Below, piece by piece: positions 7,119 to 13,549 of a DNA stretch of 13,983 nucleotides (its first letter is position 1; each line of letters begins with the position of its first letter). The notes beneath the pieces were generated by a model. The model worked only from the letters and a program-made list of their open reading frames with translations, was not told where the DNA came from and searched no databases. Source of the DNA: JAEXNA01 sp050486105 (GTDB lineage: Bacteria; Vulcanimicrobiota; Xenobia; Xenobiales; JADMJV01). The position numbers were made by a program, and so were the translations under genes. Location of the stretch: assembly GCA_050486105.1 (NCBI GenBank), contig JBJHCR010000169.1, forward strand, positions 1-13,983, read 5' to 3'.

Positions 7119-7139
7119 ATGTCCGAAATGTCGGGACAT
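7119..7139. promoter_or_regulatory. Imperfect inverted repeat upstream of the pseudopilin gene, operator-like
   Basis: ATGTCC (7119-7124) and GGACAT (7134-7139) are perfect inverted arms, and the inner bases extend the symmetry to ATGTCC-GA with TCG-GGACAT, one base being bulged. A TATAAA at 7143-7148 could be a -10, but no acceptable -35 precedes it. This is either an operator or a leader hairpin for the pilin gene 71 nt downstream. Confidence 0.35.
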
Positions 7140-7210
7140 GGGTATAAACCTCTTAGGATGAAAAAGTTGCTATTCAATCGGTGTACAGTTCGTCCCATGA
7201 GGAGACCCTA

Positions 7211-7666
7211 ATGAAAATTTTTAGGCCAAAGCGCAGAGGTTTCACCCTCATCGAGATGTTGATCGTCATCGCCATCATCGCCACACTCGCTGCCATCATG
7301 GTGCCCGTCTTCATGCGTGCCCGGTTCAAGACTTACCACTCTGCCTGCGGAGCCAATCTGCGCAATATCGGCACCGGCCTGGAAGGCTATGCCATAGAAA
7401 ACGATATGAATTACCCAGAGAATCTGGCGGACTTAACGCTCATGGGTGAAGCCCATATGAAAGCGCTACCCGTCTGCCCGAGCGTAAACGAGGGCTATGA
7501 GGACACCTACGAGAGATACGCCAATGATAAGCGCTATATCATAACCTGCCCGGGAATTCATCACATTCAGCTCCCAGGAATATGTGAGGAGGGGGCCCCT
7601 GCTATAGCCAACGGCGTCCTCTACTTCGACAAAGCTCCGCCTGTAGACGAGGAAGCCGACCCGTAA
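7211..7666 (+). CDS. Type IV pilin-like / type II secretion pseudopilin (prepilin)
   Basis: The N-terminus MKIFRPKRRG|FTLIEMLIVIAIIATLAA is a class III prepilin signal: a 9-residue basic leader before G10, cleavage after G10 by prepilin peptidase, F11 as the N-methylated residue, and the conserved E15 at mature position +5. The hydrophobic helix (11-34) both anchors the protein and packs the filament core. The mature globular part is small (total 151 aa) and has four cysteines (C46, C89, C113, C125) that could form two disulfides. It ends in an acidic tail (PPVDEEADP). The start at 7211 is chosen over an in-frame ATG at 7181 because GGAG lies 6 nt before it and the leader then has normal length. 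It is a lone pilin gene with no assembly ATPase or peptidase nearby, so pilus versus secretion use is undecided. Confidence 0.9.
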   Translation: MKIFRPKRRGFTLIEMLIVIAIIATLAAIMVPVFMRARFKTYHSACGANLRNIGTGLEGYAIENDMNYPENLADLTLMGEAHMKALPVCPSVNEGYEDTYERYANDKRYIITCPGIHHIQLPGICEEGAPAIANGVLYFDKAPPVDEEADP

Positions 7667-7676
7667 GACTCACGAA

Positions 7677-7697
7677 GCAGCCGGTGGCCTCGGCTGC
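7677..7697. terminator. Hairpin between convergent pseudopilin and kinase genes
   Basis: GCAGCCG (7677-7683), a 7-nt loop and CGGCTGC (7691-7697) form a perfect 7-bp GC-rich stem. It fills most of the 31-nt space between the pilin stop (7664-7666) and the kinase stop (7698-7700), abutting the latter. No U-tract follows on either strand, so it may act as an end-stabilising hairpin or a factor-dependent terminator for both genes. Confidence 0.5.
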
Positions 7698-10600
7698 TCA
7701 CGGGATCTTGGAGAGCAGGCTTCGGATCGATGCTCCTTGGTCCAAGGGCGCCAACTCAGCCGCCTTCTCTATGTGCTCCCTGGCCAGCCCCCAGTTCTGT
7801 AGACCCAAGCAAGCTTGGGCCATGTCCTCGTGGATCCTCCATGACCCGGGGGCCAGCTGTAGAGAGCGCTGAAGAAACTCGAAAGCACTTGTCCACTCTC
7901 GCGTTCGAACGGCCAAGCGTCCTCGCAACCAGAGAAATCGAGCCCGACTGGCCGGGAATTTTTCCGCTGCTTCGTTGAAAGTCTGATGAGCTTGAGTCAC
8001 CCTCCCCGCTTTACGCTGGGCTCTCCCGAGCTGGATCCAAAGTTCCTCATCCTCTGGAGCCAAAGTCACCGCCCGTTCCATGCGGACGATGGCCTCGGAC
8101 CAATCGCCTTGCTCCGCGGCCACCGACGACCACACCTGCCACACTCGAGAATTGAGAGGCTCCAACTCGAGGGCTCGCTTAAGGTGGGAGGTCGCAGCCT
8201 TGACATCGCTGCGAGCGATACTGACTTTGGCCAATCCAAGCCTGGCTGATGCCTCTTCATCCGACTGGGACAGGGCTGCCTGGAAAACTTCAGCGGCCTG
8301 TCCCAGGTCTCCGGCATAAAGCAGGGTGTCCCCCATCTCCAGAAATGCCCGAGACAAGAGTTGTGATTGCTCAGCCTGGTCCAGCCCGGAGGCGAATTCC
8401 CTAAACGCTTTCACCGCATCTTGATGTTTTCCGGCAGAACTCAATGCTCGGGCCAACGAAAGTTGCAGGAGACCCAGACTGGGGTCCAGAGACAGGGCCT
8501 TGCGGAACTCATCGACTGCCAAGTTGGCCAACCCCTGATTGCCGAGCGCCTGTCCCAAGGCTCCGTGAGTCTGTGCGTCGTTCGGCTCAAGATGGAGGGC
8601 CCAACGAAAATGGGCGACGGCCTGATCAGCCATACCAAGCTCCAGGTAAATGAAGCCCAGCGCCTTAAAGTAATCGGGATTTCGTCCATCCAGCTTGGCT
8701 GCCTTGTGAAGCTCCGAGGCCGCATTCTCCAATTCTCCACCAACATAATGAGCCATAGCCAAGTCCTCGCGATAACTCGGCTCCAAGGGGTGCAATCTGA
8801 CCGCCTCCCGATACTCCCCCACAGACTCCTTGTCATACTCCTTCTTCAGATAGAGCCTGCCCAGACGATTTCTCATTCGGTGACAGTCGGGACGGAGCTC
8901 CACCACCTTCTCAAAGCACTCTAAGGCCCCGTCGATTTGCCCGGTCATAAGAAAAACTTCCCCGAGGCGTCGATGCAAGTCATCGTCCTCAGGATGAAAT
9001 CGGATGGCCCGGACAAGTACGTCACGAGCCGCATCCACCTGACCCTGCTCCATGTAGAGCGAAGCCATTAATCGGCTTGCTCCCAGATGCCCTGGGTCCT
9101 TGGTCAAGGAGCGTTGCAGCTCTTGATGGGCCCGGTCTGGGCGCCCCTGGCGACGATACAATTCTCCCAGCTCAAGGCGAAGGTCGGGGTCCTCACGACG
9201 GTCCTCTAGAGCTTGAACAAACATCTCTTCGGCCTGCCGGAGCCTTCCAGCCTTCGCATAAAGCTTTCCTAGCAAGCCTCGTATGTAGGCATCCCTGGGG
9301 TCCAATCGACACACTTTCTCAAGATAGTGAATGGCTTCATCGCTCTGACCTTCGGCCGCCAAGAGCAAGCCCAATTGTCGATTGGTGGAAAGATGTTCAG
9401 GGTCGTAACGCAAGGCGGAACGATAGGCCGCCAGAGCCTTGGGAACGTCTTGCAGTTGGCAATAGATGAGCGCCAGACGGCATCTAATCTCGATCTCCTG
9501 AGGCCTCTCCTGCAAGATCTCCTTAAGACAAGCGATGGCGTCCTCTGGTTGCTCGACCTGCTGGTACAGATCGGTTAAGGCCAGCAGGGGCTCGAACTTT
9601 GAAGACAGCAGGGGAAGGGAGGCGTCGAGACTTTCGTGGGCCTCTTCGAAATCCCCTAAGCTCAAGCAGACTCGTCCGAGTTCCAAGTAGGCCTCTCCAA
9701 ACTCACGATTCTGCTCAACGGCTTTCTGCAATTCTGCCTTGGCCTCAGACAGGTGACCCCTTCGGATAGCCTCTTTTCCTGCTTGATAGTGAGACTCGGC
9801 CTCTCTCCGAACGATGTAGATCGAAGGTTTTATGGTCTCTCCGCACTCAAGACAAGTCTCAGCCTCCGGGGGGTTCTCGCCCCCGCACTGACAGTACACC
9901 GAGGGTCCGGTGGTGGGACGCTTGGGAGCGGGTCGAGGCGGATCAGGCGGACTCGCCGGTACGGAAACGACCTCGGGTCCTTTCTGTTGAGAAACGCTTC
10001 TCTGCCAATCGGTGGAAGCCATGGAGGGATGCAAAGAATGAAGCCGAGATGGAGGACTGGCCAAGGGGGAAGCCGAGCGTGCCCCTTCCTCCTCCCCTGA
10101 GACCACATCGAATGCAGTGGCTGCTTCACGGAGACTGGGAGTCTGCTCGCGTGCGACCTCGGGTTCAATAGCTACTCCGGCTCCACTGGAAGCGTCGGCT
10201 AAGTCCGCTACCGAAGACCCTAAGGCAACCAGTGGAACAGGGCTTACGTTGGAATTGGAATCTGCCTCCTGCAAATACTCTCTCAAAGCTTCGCGAAAAG
10301 CACCAACCGTAGGATAACGCAGCGGGGGCTCCTTCTCTAGACACTTAAAACAGATCCCTTCGAGGGTTGCACTCACGGCAGGATTGAGCTTAATCAAGGA
10401 ACGTGGCTTCTCGGTCAAGAGTTTTTGCATCATGTCGAGGGGATGCTCGGCTAGAAACGGCAGCTCGCCTCCTAGAAGTTCGAAGAGGATTACCCCCAAG
10501 GAATAGATGTCGGCTCGATGGTCGATATCTTTGGCGGCCTTGGCTTGCTCGGGGGAGAAATAGGCTACCGTCCCCATGATTTGGTCGGCCCGGGTTAAGG

Positions 10601-11099
10601 AGTGACTCCCAGCGAAAAAAGCCAAACCAAAGTCCATGATCTTGACTCTACCCGTGTCGGTCACCATGATATTGTCAGGTTTGAGGTCCCGGTGAATCAC
10701 ACCCATTGCGTGAGCGTAATCCATGGCCTCTAAGATTTGATCGAAAAGCTCCAAGCGCTGACGAATCTGCAGAGAGTCTAAGGTTGGAAGCTGTGGGAAG
10801 TACTCCCCAAGAGTGCATCCCTGAACAAACTCCATAACGATAAAGTTGATCTCGTATTGTCCGTCCGGCTCTTGACCGATATCAAAGATCTTGACGATAT
10901 TGGGAGAATCGAGTTTGGCAACGGCTCTGGCTTCTCGCATGAAGCGCTCAAGCATCTGCTGGTTAAGCATTTTCGGTGGCAGCACCTTGATCGCTAGCTC
11001 CCGCTCAAGCCAGGGATCCAAAGCTTTATACACTATCCCCATGCCTCCCCGACCAAGTTCACTGGTCAGTTGATATCTGCCAACTTTTACGTGCGCCAT
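7698..11099 (-). CDS. Soluble Ser/Thr protein kinase with zinc ribbon and ~20 TPR repeats
   Basis: The 1133-residue protein starts with a complete Hanks-type kinase domain (about 9-277): glycine loop GRGGMGIVY (16-24), ATP-binding K38, helix-C E56, catalytic HRDLKPDN (D138) and DFG (D156). The activation segment ends GTVAYFSPEQ (S182-P183-E184 in place of APE). A Ser/Pro/Ala-rich linker follows (about 280-398), then a small zinc ribbon with C403, C405, C416 and C419. From about 434 to 1120 there are about 20 consecutive 34-residue TPRs with the usual A/G and terminal P pattern, such as AYLELGRVCLSLGDFEEAHESLDASL. There is no transmembrane segment and no PASTA domain, so it is cytosolic. The TPR solenoid probably recruits substrates or a large complex. 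The ATG at 11097-11099 has AGGAG 6 nt upstream. Substrates are unknown and no cognate phosphatase is visible. Confidence 0.93.
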   Translation of the reverse strand: MAHVKVGRYQLTSELGRGGMGIVYKALDPWLERELAIKVLPPKMLNQQMLERFMREARAVAKLDSPNIVKIFDIGQEPDGQYEINFIVMEFVQGCTLGEYFPQLPTLDSLQIRQRLELFDQILEAMDYAHAMGVIHRDLKPDNIMVTDTGRVKIMDFGLAFFAGSHSLTRADQIMGTVAYFSPEQAKAAKDIDHRADIYSLGVILFELLGGELPFLAEHPLDMMQKLLTEKPRSLIKLNPAVSATLEGICFKCLEKEPPLRYPTVGAFREALREYLQEADSNSNVSPVPLVALGSSVADLADASSGAGVAIEPEVAREQTPSLREAATAFDVVSGEEEGARSASPLASPPSRLHSLHPSMASTDWQRSVSQQKGPEVVSVPASPPDPPRPAPKRPTTGPSVYCQCGGENPPEAETCLECGETIKPSIYIVRREAESHYQAGKEAIRRGHLSEAKAELQKAVEQNREFGEAYLELGRVCLSLGDFEEAHESLDASLPLLSSKFEPLLALTDLYQQVEQPEDAIACLKEILQERPQEIEIRCRLALIYCQLQDVPKALAAYRSALRYDPEHLSTNRQLGLLLAAEGQSDEAIHYLEKVCRLDPRDAYIRGLLGKLYAKAGRLRQAEEMFVQALEDRREDPDLRLELGELYRRQGRPDRAHQELQRSLTKDPGHLGASRLMASLYMEQGQVDAARDVLVRAIRFHPEDDDLHRRLGEVFLMTGQIDGALECFEKVVELRPDCHRMRNRLGRLYLKKEYDKESVGEYREAVRLHPLEPSYREDLAMAHYVGGELENAASELHKAAKLDGRNPDYFKALGFIYLELGMADQAVAHFRWALHLEPNDAQTHGALGQALGNQGLANLAVDEFRKALSLDPSLGLLQLSLARALSSAGKHQDAVKAFREFASGLDQAEQSQLLSRAFLEMGDTLLYAGDLGQAAEVFQAALSQSDEEASARLGLAKVSIARSDVKAATSHLKRALELEPLNSRVWQVWSSVAAEQGDWSEAIVRMERAVTLAPEDEELWIQLGRAQRKAGRVTQAHQTFNEAAEKFPASRARFLWLRGRLAVRTREWTSAFEFLQRSLQLAPGSWRIHEDMAQACLGLQNWGLAREHIEKAAELAPLDQGASIRSLLSKIP

Positions 11100-11121
11100 C
11101 GACCTCTCCTACGCAAGCCTT

Positions 11122-11140
11122 CAGGTTGGGAGACAACCTG
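11122..11140. promoter_or_regulatory. Perfect inverted repeat in the kinase gene leader
   Basis: CAGGTTG (11122-11128) and CAACCTG (11134-11140) are 7-bp arms around a 5-nt centre, 22 nt before the kinase start codon and just upstream of its AGGAG. On the minus-strand transcript this would be a leader hairpin; as DNA it would suit a dimeric regulator. I found no convincing promoter hexamers between here and the metK terminator. Confidence 0.35.
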
Positions 11141-11190
11141 CAACCCGGAATTCTTACCAAACGCGTTTTCAAGAAATTTTGAGGGAAAAC

Positions 11191-11239
11191 CTGGCAAAAA
11201 TCAAAGAAGAACCGCCTACGGTGGAGGGCGGTTCTTCTT
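11191..11239 (-). terminator. Strong intrinsic terminator after metK
   Basis: On the minus strand AAGAAGAACCGCC (11239-11227), a 10-nt loop and GGCGGTTCTTCTT (11216-11204) make a perfect 13-bp stem, followed by TGATTTTTG. It begins 21 nt after the metK stop. It separates metK from the kinase gene, so the kinase needs its own promoter in the ~90 nt that follow. Confidence 0.88.
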
Positions 11240-11260
11240 CGACCGATGATCCTCTATCGG

Positions 11261-12481
11261 CTAGGCCGGGGTAGAGACCGCATTCGCTTTGGCCTTGAGC
11301 TCTTCGGCCTTCCCAGTCTGCTCCCAAGGAACTTGAACATCGACTCGACCGAAGTGACCATAAGCGGCCAGCGGTCTGTAGATCGGTTTGCGGAGGTCGA
11401 GCTGCTTCACGATGGCTCCCGGACGCAGGTCAAACACTTCGCGGACCAATTCTTCTAAGCGGACGTCGGACAGCTTTCCGGTCCCTAATGTGTCCACGGA
11501 AATCGAAACGGGCTCGGCCACTCCGATGGCGTAGGACAAGGCCACTTCACAACGCTCAGCCAATCCAGCGGCCACAATGTTCTTGGCGACCCAGCGGGCA
11601 GCATAGTTGGCCGACCGGTCCACCTTGGTCGGGTCCTTGCCAGAGAAAGCCCCACCTCCGTGCCGAGCCATTCCGCCATAAGTGTCCACGATGATCTTGC
11701 GGCCGGTTAGTCCGGTGTCTGCCTCTGGCCCCCCCATCACGAATTTGCCCGTGGGATTTACCAGGATCCTGGGATGGACCAACTCTCCGCTTTCAAAGCG
11801 GAGCAGATTGCTCGGAACAACCGGTTTGATCACGTGCTCTATCAGATCCTTGCGGATAGTGTCGAGGTCGATCCCTTCGTCGTGCTGGGTGGAGATGAGG
11901 ATCGTTTCTAAGCTGACCGGTTCGCCATTCTCATAACGAACGGTCACCTGGGTCTTTCCATCCGGCCGAAGGTACGCCAGAGTGCCATCTTTGCGAACTT
12001 GAGCCAAGCGTTGAGCCAAACGATGAGACAGCTGGATGCCAAGAGGCATGAGCTCATCAGTCTCACGACAAGCATAACCGAACATCAAGCCCTGATCACC
12101 AGCTCCCATCTGCTCTTCGAGCTCCTGGGGACGACTGCCTCGCTTTTCGAGGGCCTCGTCCACCCCTTGAGCGATGTCCGGACTTTGGGGATCGATAGAC
12201 AACAACACTGCGCAACTCTTGCCATCGATACCGTAGGCCGGATTATTGTAGCCGATCTCAAGTAAGGTCTGCCGCACAACTTTGGCGTGGTCCACCTGGG
12301 CCGTTGAGGTGATCTGACCCGCTAAATGGATGCAACCGGTGTGGGCGAAGGCCTCGATGGCCACGCGAGCCTTACTGTCCTGGGCAAGATGGGCATCGAG
12401 CACCGCATCACTGATCTGATCGCAGACTTTGTCTGGGTGACCCTCGGTAACCGATTCCGAGGTAAAAAGATGATAACTCAA
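11261..12481 (-). CDS. metK: S-adenosylmethionine synthetase
   Basis: MetK joins methionine and the adenosyl group of ATP to form SAM, the methyl donor and the radical-SAM cofactor used by enzymes such as RlmN. Family signatures are all present: HLFTSESVTEGHPDKVCDQISD at the N-terminus (catalytic H15), GAGDQGLMFGYA in the middle, and GGGAFSGKDPTKVDRSANYAARW near residue 270. The preceding YGGMARH has Met where Trp is common. The frame is open to an ATG at 12529, but the family start corresponds to TTG 12479-12481, which has GGAGG 9 nt upstream. With that start the protein has 406 residues, slightly longer than usual because of a C-terminal Ala/Lys-rich tail (GKAEELKAKANAVSTPA). A strong terminator follows, and a structured leader with its own terminator-like hairpin precedes it. 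Confidence 0.96.
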   Translation of the reverse strand: MSYHLFTSESVTEGHPDKVCDQISDAVLDAHLAQDSKARVAIEAFAHTGCIHLAGQITSTAQVDHAKVVRQTLLEIGYNNPAYGIDGKSCAVLLSIDPQSPDIAQGVDEALEKRGSRPQELEEQMGAGDQGLMFGYACRETDELMPLGIQLSHRLAQRLAQVRKDGTLAYLRPDGKTQVTVRYENGEPVSLETILISTQHDEGIDLDTIRKDLIEHVIKPVVPSNLLRFESGELVHPRILVNPTGKFVMGGPEADTGLTGRKIIVDTYGGMARHGGGAFSGKDPTKVDRSANYAARWVAKNIVAAGLAERCEVALSYAIGVAEPVSISVDTLGTGKLSDVRLEELVREVFDLRPGAIVKQLDLRKPIYRPLAAYGHFGRVDVQVPWEQTGKAEELKAKANAVSTPA

Positions 12482-12514
12482 CCGAAACTTCCTCCAAAGG
12501 GGGTATTTAACGCC

Positions 12515-12528
12515 TGGGCTTCCGCCCA
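12515..12528 (-). promoter_or_regulatory. GNRA-type hairpin / inverted repeat in the metK leader
   Basis: On the minus strand TGGGC-GGAA-GCCCA folds as a 5-bp stem with a GGAA tetraloop, 34 nt before the TTG start. It also sits between TTGCTT and TTAAAT, two weak promoter-like hexamers 18 nt apart (TTGCTT directly after the terminator T-run). It could therefore be either a leader hairpin or an operator in the spacer. No known SAM riboswitch core is recognisable. Confidence 0.4.
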
Positions 12529-12529
12529 A

Positions 12530-12570
12530 AGCAAAAAGGCCAACCCCAACTCAGTTCTCCGACCGGCCTT
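12530..12570 (-). terminator. Terminator-like hairpin between rpsN and metK
   Basis: On the minus strand AAGGCCGG (12570-12563) pairs with TTGGCCTT (12543-12536), 6 Watson-Crick and 2 G-U pairs around a 19-nt loop, and the T-run TTTTTGCTT follows. It lies about 140 nt after the rpsN stop and about 55 nt before the metK start. It may end the rpsN transcript or attenuate a longer metK leader. The region 12571-12710 contains no gene and no convincing promoter (a TAGAAT without a matching -35). Confidence 0.6.
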
Positions 12571-12710
12571 CTAGGGCGATCGTGACATCTGAGCGAGGAT
12601 TGACCAAAGATTCTACGTCAGCGCTGAAGAGAACTCTAGCAAGAAAGAGAGCCGGACTGAACCATCGGGAAGACAGAACGTCCATCACTCGAGTTGGCAA
12701 CCTCAGGGGT

Positions 12711-13016
12711 TTACCAGCTCGCCTTTCTCATCCCTGGGACCATACCTTGATGGGCCAGTTCTCGGAGCACAATCCTTGAAACTTTAAACTTACGGTACAC
12801 CGCTTTTGGACGTCCCGAAATCTGGCAGCGATTGAGGACACGAACTCTGGCTCCGTTACGAGGAAGCGCCTGAAGGGCAAACATGACCTCCTGCTTTTCT
12901 TCATAACTCAAGCTCGGGTCTTTCATTTTGCCCCTGAGCTCCGTCCTTTTTGCTTCCTGATTCGCCGCCAGGCGGGCTCGCTTCTTGTTGCGAGCGATCG
13001 CACTTTTCTTCGCCAC
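12711..13016 (-). CDS. rpsN: 30S ribosomal protein S14, zinc-ligand-free long form
   Basis: S14 binds the 16S rRNA 3' major domain in the small-subunit head. The 101-residue product starts (V/M)AKKSAIARNKKRARLAANQEAKR and ends with the signature NRCQISGRPKAVYRKFKVSRIVLRELAHQGMVPGMRKASW. It is the long form with a single cysteine, lacking the two CxxC pairs of the short zinc-binding form. The frame opens at an ATG 13062-13064, but GTG 13014-13016 gives the family N-terminus and has GGGAGG 5 nt before it. The gene stands alone rather than in a large ribosomal protein operon. Standalone zinc-free S14 copies in other bacteria are often zinc-responsive alternates, which is a possibility here. A promoter with a palindrome over the -35 precedes it. 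Confidence 0.95.
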   Translation of the reverse strand: MAKKSAIARNKKRARLAANQEAKRTELRGKMKDPSLSYEEKQEVMFALQALPRNGARVRVLNRCQISGRPKAVYRKFKVSRIVLRELAHQGMVPGMRKASW

Positions 13017-13045
13017 TATGGCCTCCCTTTTAAACTCGGACGCTG

Positions 13046-13060
13046 TGAGCCTTCGGCTCA
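13046..13060 (-). promoter_or_regulatory. Hairpin at the predicted 5' end of the rpsN transcript
   Basis: On the minus strand TGAGCC-GAA-GGCTCA is a perfect 6-bp stem, extendable by AGC/GCT with one bulged base. It lies at the start of the ~43-nt rpsN leader, 29 nt from the GTG. It may stabilise the message or take part in autoregulation. Confidence 0.4.
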
Positions 13061-13065
13061 GCAAA

Positions 13066-13098
13066 ATTATGCCCGGTCAAAACATTGGGCCCCAATGT
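13066..13098 (-). promoter_or_regulatory. rpsN promoter with a perfect 17-bp palindrome over the -35 region
   Basis: A -10 CATAAT (13071-13066, minus strand) predicts a transcript start near 13059. The place where the -35 should be (about 13089-13094) falls inside ACATTGGGCCCCAATGT (13082-13098), a perfect inverted repeat of 8-nt arms around one base. The nearest -35-like string is TTGGGG at 18-nt spacing, within the palindrome. A dimeric regulator bound here would block RNA polymerase. The sequence does not match the Zur box consensus sequences I know. Confidence 0.5.
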
Positions 13099-13208
13099 AG
13101 CAGGATTGAAGAGTCCGGTCAACCTCCAAGACCCCTCTCCTTGCAAAAACTGGTGGTCTGACCCCTGATTGGGAGAAAGTCAACCTCAAAACCTTCGACG
13201 GAACGCAG

Positions 13209-13461
13209 TTAGAGTGCTCGCCTTAAGGTTCTGTATGTCGAGGACGGGTGACCCGCCCGCAGGGTCGGGTACCCCGGGTAGCCAACGGAGTTGGGTGAAG
13301 GGTGGGTCGCGAGTGTTGGACTTCGTACCTCCATCGGCTTTAGGAGTGTTGAGCACGCGGGCGCCCTCTGGGCCTTAGACATCCATAGGCGGGGTACCAC
13401 AACCCCAGACGGGTTGGAGATGTGCTCAGTGGAGTGCAGAACCATAAGGCGAGTGCTTTAG
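13209..13461 (+). ncRNA. Predicted structured element, copy B (possible ncRNA or cis-regulatory leader)
   Basis: A 28-position closing stem joins 13209-13236 to 13434-13461. It has 27 pairs, one A-A mismatch and six G-U pairs. Inside are a stem 13248-13258/13300-13310 (11 pairs, two G-U) and a stem 13347-13357/13421-13431 (11 pairs, five G-U). There are also the hairpin CCAAC-GGA-GTTGG (13282-13294) and small GC hairpins at 13363-13373 and 13391-13406. The many G-U pairs exist only if the plus strand is the RNA; on the other strand they would be A-C mismatches. The core at 13272-13298 is 24/27 identical to copy A at 7004-7030. The element ends 88 nt before the ATG of the receiver-GGDEF gene. 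It matches no RNA family I recognise; the short frames across it look like chance. A MITE-like repeat is an alternative. Confidence 0.52.
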
Positions 13462-13475
13462 GCGGACATCCGATC

Positions 13476-13536
13476 CAAGATCTTGTCAAAAGCAAGATGT
13501 GGCTTCCCTGCGGCGAAAGTCGAGCCCATCGCTCGA
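13476..13536 (+). promoter_or_regulatory. Hairpin-rich leader of the receiver-GGDEF gene
   Basis: ATCTTGT (13480-13486) can pair with GCAAGAT (13492-13498) around a CAAAA loop, competing with the palindrome CAAGATCTTG (13476-13485). A second hairpin, TCGAGC-CCATC-GCTCGA (13520-13525/13531-13536), ends just before the GAGGAG ribosome site. The two mutually exclusive folds near a ribosome site would suit translational control. It does not match the c-di-GMP riboswitch consensus as I know it. Confidence 0.3.
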
Positions 13537-13549
13537 TGAGGAGAGTTTC

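Noticed and set aside
12482..12710. SAM-I or SAM-II riboswitch before metK
   Set aside because: None of the conserved core sequences I know for these classes can be found.
13169..13445. Overlapping short frames on both strands (69 and 78 codons)
   Set aside because: Low-complexity translations across structured element B with no start signals.
13462..13549. c-di-GMP (GEMM) riboswitch before the receiver-GGDEF gene
   Set aside because: GGCGAAAG near 13512 looked suggestive, but the paired stems and conserved GEMM core positions are not present.
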